Shown piece after piece: positions 44,765 through 53,356 of a stretch of 64,000 nucleotides of DNA (positions within the stretch are counted from its first letter, which is position 1; the number at the start of each line of letters is the position of its first letter). The DNA is taken from contig NZ_JAXRUV010000001.1 in the NCBI RefSeq assembly GCF_034497705.1, positions 186,001 to 250,000 on the forward strand, in the 5' to 3' direction. The notes beneath the pieces are model-generated. The model did not search any database, had not been told where the DNA came from, and saw nothing but the letters and a program-made list of their open reading frames with translations. The position numbers were made by a program, and so were the translations under genes. Source of the stretch: Marinococcus luteus_A (GTDB taxonomy: Bacteria; Bacillota; Bacilli; Bacillales; Marinococcaceae).

Positions 44765-44814
44765 AAGCTGTTTTAAAGTTGGAAAGCTGTTGCTGACTTT
44801 GAAACAGCTTTTCC
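44765..44814 (+). terminator. Terminator between rbfA and truB
   Basis: AAGCTGTTTTAAAGT and ACTTTGAAACAGCTT form a 15-pair stem (one G-T) around a 16-base loop and end in TTTT. It would end the rimP-rbfA transcript. Confidence 0.8.
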
Positions 44815-44856
44815 TATGTTTATGAATTCTGTAACGGAAGTGAGCGAAACAGCCCT

Positions 44857-45759
44857 ATGATTGATGGAATCATTCCTTTGTGGAAAGAAGCAGGGGTTAC
44901 GTCCCATGATTGTGTCGTGCGCGCACGCCGGCTGCTGAAAACAAAAAAAGTCGGCCATTCCGGCACGCTTGATCCATCGGTGACCGGGGTGCTCCCGCTT
45001 TGTGTCGGAAAAGCCACCAAGGCGGTGGACTACCTGCACGAAGCTCCAAAAGCGTATGAAGGAATTATCACTCTCGGGAAAACGACGACGACTGAAGACG
45101 CCGACGGGGAAACGGTGGCGACCCTTCCGGTGGAGAAAGCCCCGGCAAAGCAGAGCATCGAAACAGCGCTTGAAGCGCTGACCGGTGCGGTAACTCAGGT
45201 GCCGCCCATGTATTCAGCCGTTAAAGTCCGGGGGCGCAAGCTGTATGAGTATGCCCGGGAAGGCATAGAGGTCGAACGTCCCGTGCGGGAGGCCCAAATT
45301 TATGATTTCCGGCTGCTTGATATGGACGAAGCTCCGCAGGACGGAGAATTTTCCTTTAAAGTGCATGTAACCTGCAGTAAAGGAACCTACGTACGCACCC
45401 TGGCCGTCGACCTCGGAGAGAAGCTTGGGTATCCGGCGCACCTGCAGCAGCTCGTCCGAACGGCGTCCGGCGGGTTTGGTCCGGAGCACAGCTCCACGTG
45501 GGAGGAGCTCGAAGCCCTGCTTGCCGAAGACCGTATCGCAGACGCCGTCTACCCGGTGGACTGGGCCGTGGCCCACCTTCCCGCCATTACGGTGTCGGAA
45601 AAAACGGCAGAGCAGATCAGTCACGGACGCGTGCTGCCGGCAGAATGGTTTCAGGAGCAGACGATGGCAGTAAAGGCAGAGAGCGGAAAGCCACTGGCCG
45701 TATATACGGTGCATCCGGACAAGCCCGGCATTTTTAAACCAAAAACAATGCTTCTTTGA
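44857..45759 (+). CDS. truB: tRNA pseudouridine-55 synthase TruB
   Basis: TruB makes pseudouridine 55 in the T loop of tRNAs. The 300-residue protein begins DGIIPLWKEAGVTSHDCVVR and has the catalytic Asp in HSGTLDPSVTGVLPL; KLYEYAREG and VTCSKGTYVRTLA are further motifs. The C-terminal PUA-like domain follows. The ribosome site is weak (GGAAGTGAG, rather far). Confidence 0.95.
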   Translation: MIDGIIPLWKEAGVTSHDCVVRARRLLKTKKVGHSGTLDPSVTGVLPLCVGKATKAVDYLHEAPKAYEGIITLGKTTTTEDADGETVATLPVEKAPAKQSIETALEALTGAVTQVPPMYSAVKVRGRKLYEYAREGIEVERPVREAQIYDFRLLDMDEAPQDGEFSFKVHVTCSKGTYVRTLAVDLGEKLGYPAHLQQLVRTASGGFGPEHSSTWEELEALLAEDRIADAVYPVDWAVAHLPAITVSEKTAEQISHGRVLPAEWFQEQTMAVKAESGKPLAVYTVHPDKPGIFKPKTMLL

Positions 45760-45794
45760 TAGCGTGAATGAAAGAATATCGGCAGGTGAAAATA

Positions 45795-46751
45795 ATGGAA
45801 GTTCATCATCTTGTACATCCACATACGTTAACGGCGTCGCTTTCAAAACCGAAAGTGATGGCACTGGGCTACTTCGACGGGGTGCACCGCGGCCACGCAG
45901 AAGTGATTGAAAAGGCCCGGCAGGCAGCAGAGGACAGGGAACTGCCGCTTGCTGTTATGACCTTCCATCCGCATCCGAAGGTGGTACTATCGAAGCAGAC
46001 GGAAGAAGATATGTTCTATTTGACCCCGCTTAAGGAAAAACAGCGTGTGCTCGAGTCACTGGGGGTGGAAGAGTTGTACATCGTGCGGTTTGACCAGGAT
46101 TTTGCGTCTCTCGATCCTCAGGCCTTTGTCGATGCCTACATCATTGATCTCGGCGTAAAGCATGCGGTGGCCGGGTTCGATTTTTCGTACGGAAAATTTG
46201 GCCGCGGCACGATGGAGACGCTCCCGTATCATTCAAGGGACGCCTTTACGTTTTCCACCGTATCGCCACATACCGAAGACGGAGAAAAGGTGAGCTCCAC
46301 CTGGATCCGCCGGATGGTGGAAGAGGGGGAAATGGTCAAAGCCGCCCGCCTGCTCGGGCGCTGGTATACATTTGAAGGCACTGTCGTCGAAGGAGAGAAA
46401 CGCGGACGGACGATTGGCTTTCCAACGGCCAACATCCAGTCCGAAGAGCCGTACCTGCTTCCAGATGACGGGGTGTATGCTGTGCGTGCACTGATTGATG
46501 GCCGCTGGTACCGCGGGATGTCCAACATCGGCTATAAGCCCACGTTTCACGACGAACGGGACGGGCCCCCTGAAATTGAAGTTCATCTATTTGAGTTCAG
46601 CGGAGACATTTACGGTAAAACGGTCCGCATTGAGTGGCGGGACCGGCTGCGCGGGGAAGTGAAATTTCCTTCCCTCGATGCGCTTGTTTCCCAGCTTCAT
46701 GAAGACAAACAGTCCGCCGAGCAGGTGCTCAAGCAGGAAATCAGGGACTAA
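45795..46751 (+). CDS. ribF: Bifunctional riboflavin kinase / FAD synthetase RibF
   Basis: RibF (RibC in B. subtilis) converts riboflavin to FMN and then FAD. The 318-residue protein has an N-terminal nucleotidyltransferase domain with ALGYFDGVHRGHAEVI, and a C-terminal flavokinase with GRTIGFPTANIQ and GVYAVRALIDGRWYRGMSN. ATG 45795 follows GGCAGGTGA; an earlier in-frame ATG at 45768 has no such site. No FMN riboswitch precedes it, as expected for this gene. Confidence 0.96.
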   Translation: MEVHHLVHPHTLTASLSKPKVMALGYFDGVHRGHAEVIEKARQAAEDRELPLAVMTFHPHPKVVLSKQTEEDMFYLTPLKEKQRVLESLGVEELYIVRFDQDFASLDPQAFVDAYIIDLGVKHAVAGFDFSYGKFGRGTMETLPYHSRDAFTFSTVSPHTEDGEKVSSTWIRRMVEEGEMVKAARLLGRWYTFEGTVVEGEKRGRTIGFPTANIQSEEPYLLPDDGVYAVRALIDGRWYRGMSNIGYKPTFHDERDGPPEIEVHLFEFSGDIYGKTVRIEWRDRLRGEVKFPSLDALVSQLHEDKQSAEQVLKQEIRD

Positions 46752-46764
46752 AACCTGTTTTCCC

Positions 46765-46887
46765 TTGCGTTTTTCCTGCTCAAAAGGTAAGATGGTTGAT
46801 GTATGGAAACCACTTCTTGGCTTGCACGCGCCTCCTGCGGCTTGCGAGGAAATGGTTGAAACAAAATAACAAAAGGAGGTCGACTGA
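46765..46887 (+). promoter_or_regulatory. rpsO promoter and possible S15 leader
   Basis: TTGCGT (46765-46770) lies 17 bases before TAAGAT (46788-46793). The leader contains two copies of GGCTTGC and an outer pairing AACCA (about 46808) with TGGTT (about 46852) that encloses a GC-rich inner part. This could be a fold for S15 feedback control, which is known for rpsO leaders in other bacteria; I cannot confirm the fold. Confidence 0.45.
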
Positions 46888-47157
46888 ATGGCTTTAACAC
46901 CAGAGCGTAAATCAGAGTTGATCGAAGAGTACAAAACACATGAAGGCGACACCGGTTCCCCGGAAGTGCAGATCGCTATTTTGACGGAGCAGATCGTTTC
47001 GTTGAACGAACACCTGCGTGAGCATAAAAAGGATCACCATTCCCGCCGCGGGCTTTTAAAAATGGTTGGTAAGCGCCGTAACCTGTTAACGTACGTTCGT
47101 AATCAGGACATTACACGCTACCGCGACATCATTAATAAACTCGGCTTGCGCCGTTAA
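46888..47157 (+). CDS. rpsO: 30S ribosomal protein S15
   Basis: S15 binds 16S rRNA early in small-subunit assembly. The 89-residue product has the family sequence DTGSPEVQIAILTEQI and KDHHSRRGLLKMVGKRR, ending YRDIINKLGLRR. A strong AAAGGAGGTCG site precedes the ATG, and a terminator follows at 47170. Confidence 0.98.
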   Translation: MALTPERKSELIEEYKTHEGDTGSPEVQIAILTEQIVSLNEHLREHKKDHHSRRGLLKMVGKRRNLLTYVRNQDITRYRDIINKLGLRR

Positions 47158-47169
47158 GAATGACTGGGA

Positions 47170-47196
47170 AGCGGGAGGTATCTCCCGCTTTTTCTC
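47170..47196 (+). terminator. Terminator after rpsO
   Basis: AGCGGGAG and CTCCCGCT pair perfectly around GTAT and are followed by TTTTTCTCTT. Confidence 0.88.
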
Positions 47197-47218
47197 TTAC
47201 CTAAAAACAACCATGTGC

Positions 47219-47247
47219 ATGACGTATGCGGCTGTGCGGTATAAAAT
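47219..47247 (+). promoter_or_regulatory. Candidate pnp promoter
   Basis: ATGACG (47219-47224) lies 17 bases before TAAAAT (47242-47247), between the rpsO terminator and the large leader hairpin, so pnp can be expressed independently. Confidence 0.5.
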
Positions 47248-47265
47248 GATCCCTTACGCACATCT

Positions 47266-47312
47266 CACAAGCTTAGCGCGTAAGCAGGCGGGGCTTCCGC
47301 GCTAAGCTTGTG
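47266..47312 (+). repeat. Long perfect inverted repeat in the pnp leader
   Basis: CACAAGCTTAGCGCG at 47266-47280 is the exact reverse complement of 47298-47312 (15 pairs). Inside, AAGC (47282) pairs with GCTT (47293) after a single T/C mismatch, around a seven-base loop. Outside, CCCTT near 47251 can pair with AAGGG near 47319. No T run follows, so it is not a terminator. It resembles in kind the RNase III-cut pnp leader stem of E. coli. Confidence 0.8.
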
Positions 47313-47417
47313 CGCACGAAAGGGCTTCCACCCAGCAGGCAGTACCGGCGGGATGGAATATTTATACCCGGACAGTCAGACGTATACGTGAAAAAAACGT
47401 ATAGGAGGTCCTGAAAT

Positions 47418-49520
47418 TTGGAACAAGAAAAGAAAACCTACTCGATTGAATGGGCGGGGCAGACGCTGACCGTCGAAACAGGGCACATCGCGAAACAGGC
47501 AAACGGAGCGGTCATGATCCGCTACGGAGACACCGTGGTGCTCTCCACCGTTACGGCTTCAAAGGAACCGAAGGATCTTCCGTTCTTCCCGCTTACGGTA
47601 AATTACGAAGAGCGGCTGTACGCTGCAGGGAAAATTCCCGGCGGCTTTATTAAGCGCGAAGGACGACCGAGCGAAACAGCGGTTTTAACGAGCCGTCTGA
47701 TTGACCGGCCGATCCGCCCGCTTTTCCCGGACGGCTTCCGTAACGACGTGCAGGTCATCAACATGGTGATGAGCGTGGACCAGTCCGCTTCCCCGGAGAT
47801 TGCGGCCATGGTCGGTTCGTCACTTGCTCTCTCCCTGTCGGACATTCCGTTTTACGGCCCGGTTTCGGGTGCTGTTATCGGACGGGTCGACGGTGAATTT
47901 GTCGTCAATCCTTCGGAATCCGAAGCGGCGAGAAGCGACATTGAACTGACGGTTGCCGGTACAAAGGATGCCATCAACATGGTGGAAGCCGGAGCGAACG
48001 AAGTGCCGGAGGAAACGATGCTTGAAGGCATTATGTTCGGTCACGAAGAAATCAAGCGTCTGGTGGAGTTCCAGGAAGGCATCATCAGCGAGCTCGGCCA
48101 GGAGAAAATGGAAGTACAGCTGAAACAGACGGACAAGGATCTCGAAGAAACGATTCGCAGCCAGTTCCAGGACTCCGTGAAAGAAGCGGTCATGATTAAC
48201 GATAAAAAAGAACGCGACGTGGCCATCCAGGAGCTGAAAACACAGATCTCCGAGCCGTATGAAGATGAGGAGCAGCATAGCGAAGTAAAAGATATCTTTG
48301 AAAAACTCGTTAAAGCAGAATTCCGCCGTCTGATTACCGAAGAGCATATCCGTCCGGACGGACGCGGCCCGGATGACATCCGCCAGCTCACATCCGAGGT
48401 GGACATTCTGCCGCGAACGCACGGCTCCGGACTGTTCACCCGCGGCCAGACGCAGGCGCTCAGCATCTGTACGCTTGGTGCTCTCGGAGAGGTGCAGATC
48501 ATCGACGGCCTCGGCACCGAAACGTCGAAGCGGTTTTTGCATCACTATAACTTCCCGAACTTCAGTGTCGGGGAAACCGGTCCGATCCGCGGGCCGGGAC
48601 GGCGGGAAATCGGCCACGGCGCTCTCGGCGAACGCGCCCTCGAAAAGGTCGTGCCTTCCGAAGAGGAATTCCCGTACACGATCCGCCTGGTGTCCGAAGT
48701 GCTTGAATCCAACGGCTCCACCTCTCAGGCTAGCATCTGCGCAAGTACGCTTGCTATGATGGACGCCGGTGTGCCGATCAAATCGCCGGTTGCCGGTATT
48801 GCGATGGGTCTTGTGAAGGAAGGCGACGACCTGGCCGTGTTAACCGACATCCAGGGCATGGAAGACGCCCTCGGCGACATGGACTTTAAAGTAGCTGGCA
48901 CGGCAGACGGGGTAACAGCGCTGCAGATGGATATTAAACTCGCGGGCATTGACCGCGAAGTGCTTGAATTTGCTCTCAAACGGGCAAAAATCGCACGCAT
49001 GAAAGTGCTCGAAAACATGCTCGCTACGATCAGCGAGACGCGCGGAGAGCTTTCCCCATATGCGCCGAAAATTATGTCCATGCACATCAAGCCGGATAAA
49101 ATCCGTGACGTTATCGGCCCGAGCGGGAAAACGATCAATCAGATTATTGAAGATACCGGCGTAAAAATTGATATCGAGCAGGACGGTACGGTCTTTATTT
49201 CCTCGACTGAGCAGGATAAAAACGAGGAAGCGAAAAAAATCATTGAAGATTTAATTCGTGAAGTAGAGCCGGGCGAGACGTATTTAGGAAAGGTCAAACG
49301 CGTCGAGAAGTTTGGCGCCTTCGTAGAGCTGTTTAAAGGAAAAGAAGGCCTTGTCCACATTTCCCAGCTGAACCACGAGCGCGTAAACAAAGTGGAAGAC
49401 GTTGTTTCCATCGGGGATGAAGTGATGGTCAAAGTAACAGAAATAGACAATCAGGGACGGATTAACCTGTCGAGAAAAGCGTTGCTTGCAAAAGAAAGCT
49501 CCGACACACCTTCTCAGTAA
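47418..49520 (+). CDS. pnp: Polynucleotide phosphorylase (TTG start)
   Basis: PNPase degrades RNA from the 3' end by phosphorolysis. The 700-residue protein has two RNase PH domains (YEERLYAAGKIPGGFIKREG in the first; THGSGLFTRGQTQAL and the catalytic DMDFKVAGT region in the second), a KH domain (KPDKIRDVIGPSGKTINQII) and an S1 domain (KVKRVEKFGAFVELF). It starts at TTG 47418 after AGGAGGT, which is flanked by a TATACGT/ACGTATA hairpin at 47383-47403. Confidence 0.97.
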   Translation: MEQEKKTYSIEWAGQTLTVETGHIAKQANGAVMIRYGDTVVLSTVTASKEPKDLPFFPLTVNYEERLYAAGKIPGGFIKREGRPSETAVLTSRLIDRPIRPLFPDGFRNDVQVINMVMSVDQSASPEIAAMVGSSLALSLSDIPFYGPVSGAVIGRVDGEFVVNPSESEAARSDIELTVAGTKDAINMVEAGANEVPEETMLEGIMFGHEEIKRLVEFQEGIISELGQEKMEVQLKQTDKDLEETIRSQFQDSVKEAVMINDKKERDVAIQELKTQISEPYEDEEQHSEVKDIFEKLVKAEFRRLITEEHIRPDGRGPDDIRQLTSEVDILPRTHGSGLFTRGQTQALSICTLGALGEVQIIDGLGTETSKRFLHHYNFPNFSVGETGPIRGPGRREIGHGALGERALEKVVPSEEEFPYTIRLVSEVLESNGSTSQASICASTLAMMDAGVPIKSPVAGIAMGLVKEGDDLAVLTDIQGMEDALGDMDFKVAGTADGVTALQMDIKLAGIDREVLEFALKRAKIARMKVLENMLATISETRGELSPYAPKIMSMHIKPDKIRDVIGPSGKTINQIIEDTGVKIDIEQDGTVFISSTEQDKNEEAKKIIEDLIREVEPGETYLGKVKRVEKFGAFVELFKGKEGLVHISQLNHERVNKVEDVVSIGDEVMVKVTEIDNQGRINLSRKALLAKESSDTPSQ

Positions 49521-49537
49521 TCCGATAATAGATCAGA

Positions 49538-49568
49538 AGGGACTTGGATTTCCAGGTCCTTTTTTTTA
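49538..49568 (+). terminator. Terminator after pnp
   Basis: GGACTTGG pairs with CCAGGTCC around ATTT and is followed by eight T. Confidence 0.88.
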
Positions 49569-49604
49569 TAAATACAGAGAGAATAAAAAAGGAGGACCAA
49601 GCAG

Positions 49605-50882
49605 ATGGCGGAAACGAAATATCTTTCGAACGGAGTTCGGCTGGTCTCAGAGCACATTTCGCATGTACGTTCGGTGTCGCTCGGCCTGTGGATAGATGCA
49701 GGATCGAGGCAGGAACGGGCAGAGGAAAACGGAATGGCCCATTTTATTGAACATATGCTGTTTAAAGGGACATATGAACGGAGTGCAGCAGACATTGCCG
49801 GCTACTTTGACCGTATCGGCGGAGAAATGGAAGCTTTTACGGCAAAGGACACCACCTGCCTACAGGCCACCGTACTCGATGAACACGCGGAACAGACGGC
49901 GGAAGTGTTTGCCGATATGTTCTTTCATTCCTGTTTTGATCCGGTGGATGTGGAAAAAGAACGGAATGTAATTTTGGAGGAAATCAGCATGGTGGAGGAC
50001 ACGCCGGATGACATTATTCACGATATGCTCTGGAAGGCTTCCTACGGCAGCCATCCGCTGGCCCGTCCGATCCTTGGTACACGGCCGGTGATCCGTGAGA
50101 TAACCCGGGAGCGCCTGCTTGATTTTTTCCATGATCATTATACGCCGGAGCGCCTTGTTATTTCGGCTGCCGGCAACGTGAGCGGGAAGCTTCTTGCCTG
50201 CCTTGAACGTTTATTTGACGGCTGGGGACACGGGCGCCGGGCGGAAAACCGGGAGGAAACAGCCGTGTTTGTTCCGGGAAGGGAGGTAAAACACAGGGAG
50301 ACCGAACAGGCCCACCTGTGTCTGGGCTTTCCCGGTGTTTCCCGTTTTCATGACCATTATTTTGCGGAGGTGCTATGGAATAACCTGCTTGGCGGCTCCA
50401 TGAGCAGCCGCCTGTTTCAGGAAGTGCGGGAGGAACGGGGGCTGGCATATTCCATCTTTTCTTCGTTTGAAGCCTTTGAACGTACCGGCTTTCATACGAT
50501 TTACAGTGCAGCGGCGCCGGAGCGGGTGGAGGAGCTGATCAGGACAGTTGATGGGCTGTTTGAACGTTTGTCTGCTGGAAATATTAAAGAAGCGGAGATT
50601 GAAAACCACCGGTCGCAGCTGAAATCGGCTTTTGTGCTGGGACTGGAGTCGTCAGCTGCCCGCATGGCCCGGAACGCAAGAAACGAAATGCTGTTTGGCC
50701 GGCATCCCGGAATCGATGAAACCCTGGACAGGCTCAGCAGCGTGCAGCTCGAACACGTCGAAAAGCGGGGGCTTGCGATGATGCAGACGCCGCCGAGCGC
50801 TTCACTTATCCAGCCAGATGGCCGTGTGCCGGAGCTATTGAAGAAAAACAGCTCCAATTTCAGTGTGAGCATCGAAGAATAA
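49605..50882 (+). CDS. mlpA: M16 family zinc protease (MlpA/YmxG)
   Basis: This 425-residue processing-peptidase-like protein has the inverted zinc motif HFIEH in GMAHFIEHMLFKGT (near residue 49) and the downstream metal-ligand glutamate region. The second half is the non-catalytic paired domain. In B. subtilis the gene follows pnp and ylxY; here ylxY, ymxH and the dpaAB genes are absent and asd follows directly. Its physiological substrate is unknown; effects on protease regulation have been reported for the B. subtilis homologue. Confidence 0.9.
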   Translation: MAETKYLSNGVRLVSEHISHVRSVSLGLWIDAGSRQERAEENGMAHFIEHMLFKGTYERSAADIAGYFDRIGGEMEAFTAKDTTCLQATVLDEHAEQTAEVFADMFFHSCFDPVDVEKERNVILEEISMVEDTPDDIIHDMLWKASYGSHPLARPILGTRPVIREITRERLLDFFHDHYTPERLVISAAGNVSGKLLACLERLFDGWGHGRRAENREETAVFVPGREVKHRETEQAHLCLGFPGVSRFHDHYFAEVLWNNLLGGSMSSRLFQEVREERGLAYSIFSSFEAFERTGFHTIYSAAAPERVEELIRTVDGLFERLSAGNIKEAEIENHRSQLKSAFVLGLESSAARMARNARNEMLFGRHPGIDETLDRLSSVQLEHVEKRGLAMMQTPPSASLIQPDGRVPELLKKNSSNFSVSIEE

Positions 50883-50895
50883 GCCATAATTGCCC

Positions 50896-50923
50896 TTTTC
50901 AGTGCTGACAAGTGTGGTAAAAT
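50896..50923 (+). promoter_or_regulatory. Candidate asd operon promoter
   Basis: TTTTCA (50896-50901) is 16 bases from TAAAAT (50918-50923), which has an extended TG at 50915-50916. No lysine riboswitch-like fold was seen in the short leader to 50980. Confidence 0.5.
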
Positions 50924-50980
50924 AAAGCAAAGTTTGTTTTAATAAATGTGAAATGGATGAACCAGAAAGGGAGAATGAAT

Positions 50981-52027
50981 ATGTCTAACGAAACATATAC
51001 TGTAGCGGTCGTAGGCGCAACCGGCGCCGTTGGCCAGCAGATGCTGAAAACTTTAGAAAATAAAAATTTCCCTGTCGGAGACCTGAAGCTGTTATCCTCG
51101 AGCCGCTCCGCCGGTAAAAAAATGACGTTCAAGGGCCAGGAATATACGATTGAGGAAGCAACACCTGAATCGTTTGAAGGCGTGCAGATCGCGCTCTTTT
51201 CCGCCGGCGGATCCATATCCAAAGCGCTGGCTCCGGAAGCGGTTAAACGGGGTGCGATCGTCGTTGACAACACGAGCGCCTACCGGATGGACCCGGATAC
51301 GCCGCTTGTTGTACCGGAAGTAAATGAAGAAGACCTCCGCAGCCACAATGGCATTATCGCGAACCCGAACTGCTCGACAATCCAGATGGCGGTGGCGCTT
51401 GAGCCGATCCGCCAGAAATACGGGCTGAAAAAAGTGATTGTCTCCACATATCAGGCCGTATCCGGTGCCGGGCTTGACGCGGTCGATGAAATGAACACCC
51501 AATCGACGGCCGTACTGAACGGTGAAGAAGCAGAAGCAAACCTTATGCCTGTCAGCGGTGACAAAAAGCACTACCAAATCGCTTTCAATGCGATCCCGCA
51601 GATCGACAAATTCCAGGACAACGGCTATACGTTTGAAGAGATGAAAATGATCAATGAAACTAAAAAGATCCTTCATATGGACGATCTCCCGGTAGCAGCA
51701 ACATGTGTACGCCTTCCGGTCGCTACAGGCCACTCGGAGTCGGTATATATTGAAACAGAAACCGGCAACCCGGATGTCAAAGAGCTGCAGCAGACACTGG
51801 CCGAAGGCGAAGGCATTACCCTTCAGGACGATCCGTCCAACCAGGTGTATCCGATGGCTGTGAACAGCGTCGGCCTGCCGGATGTATTTGTCGGCCGTAT
51901 CCGCCGTGACCTTGACCGCGAAAACGCGTACCATTTCTGGGTCGTATCGGATAATCTCTTGAAAGGCGCCGCGTATAACTCGGTACAGATTGCCGAAAGC
52001 CTGATCCGCCTTAATTTAATCAAATAA
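50981..52027 (+). CDS. asd: Aspartate-semialdehyde dehydrogenase
   Basis: Asd reduces aspartyl phosphate to the semialdehyde, the branch point to lysine/diaminopimelate and threonine/methionine. The 348-residue protein has the NADP loop VAVVGATGAVGQQML and the catalytic Cys131 in ANPNCSTIQM; the HxG-type and R-binding segments follow. ATG 50981 has AAAGGGAG eight bases before; ATG 50975 is too close. It leads the asd-dapG-dapA operon. Confidence 0.97.
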   Translation: MSNETYTVAVVGATGAVGQQMLKTLENKNFPVGDLKLLSSSRSAGKKMTFKGQEYTIEEATPESFEGVQIALFSAGGSISKALAPEAVKRGAIVVDNTSAYRMDPDTPLVVPEVNEEDLRSHNGIIANPNCSTIQMAVALEPIRQKYGLKKVIVSTYQAVSGAGLDAVDEMNTQSTAVLNGEEAEANLMPVSGDKKHYQIAFNAIPQIDKFQDNGYTFEEMKMINETKKILHMDDLPVAATCVRLPVATGHSESVYIETETGNPDVKELQQTLAEGEGITLQDDPSNQVYPMAVNSVGLPDVFVGRIRRDLDRENAYHFWVVSDNLLKGAAYNSVQIAESLIRLNLIK

Positions 52028-52047
52028 CCTGTGAGGGAGCCGGACCG

Positions 52048-53292
52048 ATGAATATAATCGTTCAAAAATTTGGCGGTACGTCTGTAAAAACGAAGGAGCT
52101 GCGCGAGCAGGCCGCCGGCCATATCGAAGACGCGGTGCGCGAAGGCTATAAAGTGGTGGTGGTCGTTTCTGCCATGGGCCGGAGCGGGGATCCTTACGCC
52201 ACCGACACCCTTCTCAGCCTGATTGATGAAAGCGCGCCGGGAGAAGGCGGAGCCGAACGCGACCTGCTGGTATCGTGCGGGGAAACCATCTCCGCCGTGG
52301 TGTTTACGGAGCTTCTGCGCTCAAAGCAGCTGAAGGCCGCTGCCTTAAACGGGGCACAGGCCGGGTTTATTACCGACAGCAATCACGGCAACGCCAAAAT
52401 CATTGATATGCGCACAGAAAAAGTGGAGGAGCTGCTTGCCACGCACGACGCTGTTGTCGTTACCGGCTTTCAGGGCGTCAGCGAGGACGGGATGGTTACG
52501 ACGCTTGGACGCGGCGGAAGCGATACGTCAGCGACGGCGCTCGGCACGGCCTTAAAGGCCGAATGGGTGGATATTTTCACCGATGTTGAAGGCATGATGA
52601 CGGCGGACCCGCGGGTCGTGGAGGACGCGAGGCTGCTTTCCACCGTCACCTATCAGGAAATCTGCAACATGGCGTACCAGGGGGCAAAGGTCATTCACCC
52701 CCGTGCGGTTGAAATTGCGATGCAGGGGAAGGTCCCGATCCGTATCCGGTCGACGTCGACCAAAGAGCCGGGCACGCTGATTACGTCCATGCTCGGCGGC
52801 GCCCCGGGCCGGGAAGTGGCTGAGCGCCTGATCACCGGCATCGCCCACATTCCGTCGCTCACCCAGATCAGCGTTACGGCGGATGCGGCACAGTCCGAAG
52901 ACATGCATGCCCGCGTGTTTCAGCGGATGGAGAGTCTTGGTTTGAGCGTGGACTTTATTAATATAGGGCTTGAAAGCGCCGTGTTCACCGTTCCGGACCC
53001 GCATGCAAAAATAGCGGTTGATGCTCTTGAAGAGGACGGCTGGAGCCTTTCAGCGGTGCCTCATTGCGCTAAAGTCAGCGTAGTCGGCGCCGGTATGACC
53101 GGTGTTCCGGGTGTTGCTTCTAAAATTGTTACCGCGCTGTCAGAAGCCGGCGTTCCGATTTTACAGTCGGCGGATTCGCATACGACCATCTGGGCGCTTG
53201 TGCGGGAGCAGGATACAGATAAAGCTGTAGCTGCCCTTCACCGCGTATTTGATCTCGGACGTGCCGGTGTACGTCCCCCATCTGTTTCCTAG
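52048..53292 (+). CDS. dapG: Aspartokinase I (DapG type)
   Basis: Aspartokinase phosphorylates aspartate at the head of the pathway. The 414-residue protein has KFGGTSVKTKELRE at the start, the GRGGSDTSATAL substrate loop, and two C-terminal ACT domains (about residues 265-405) for allosteric control. In B. subtilis the DapG isoform in this operon is inhibited by meso-diaminopimelate; the same control is inferred here from location. Confidence 0.95.
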   Translation: MNIIVQKFGGTSVKTKELREQAAGHIEDAVREGYKVVVVVSAMGRSGDPYATDTLLSLIDESAPGEGGAERDLLVSCGETISAVVFTELLRSKQLKAAALNGAQAGFITDSNHGNAKIIDMRTEKVEELLATHDAVVVTGFQGVSEDGMVTTLGRGGSDTSATALGTALKAEWVDIFTDVEGMMTADPRVVEDARLLSTVTYQEICNMAYQGAKVIHPRAVEIAMQGKVPIRIRSTSTKEPGTLITSMLGGAPGREVAERLITGIAHIPSLTQISVTADAAQSEDMHARVFQRMESLGLSVDFINIGLESAVFTVPDPHAKIAVDALEEDGWSLSAVPHCAKVSVVGAGMTGVPGVASKIVTALSEAGVPILQSADSHTTIWALVREQDTDKAVAALHRVFDLGRAGVRPPSVS

Positions 53293-53356
53293 TAAGCTGC
53301 AGAGGCTCATCACGACCCGCACCAATTCCCTGCAGATGAGAGAAAGGAGCCGACCT

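Noticed and set aside
45760..45794. FMN riboswitch before ribF
   Set aside because: The gap is 35 bases and has no aptamer sequence.
50883..50980. Lysine riboswitch before the asd-dapG-dapA operon
   Set aside because: The leader is under 60 bases after the candidate promoter, too short for the lysine aptamer, and shows no terminator/antiterminator pair.
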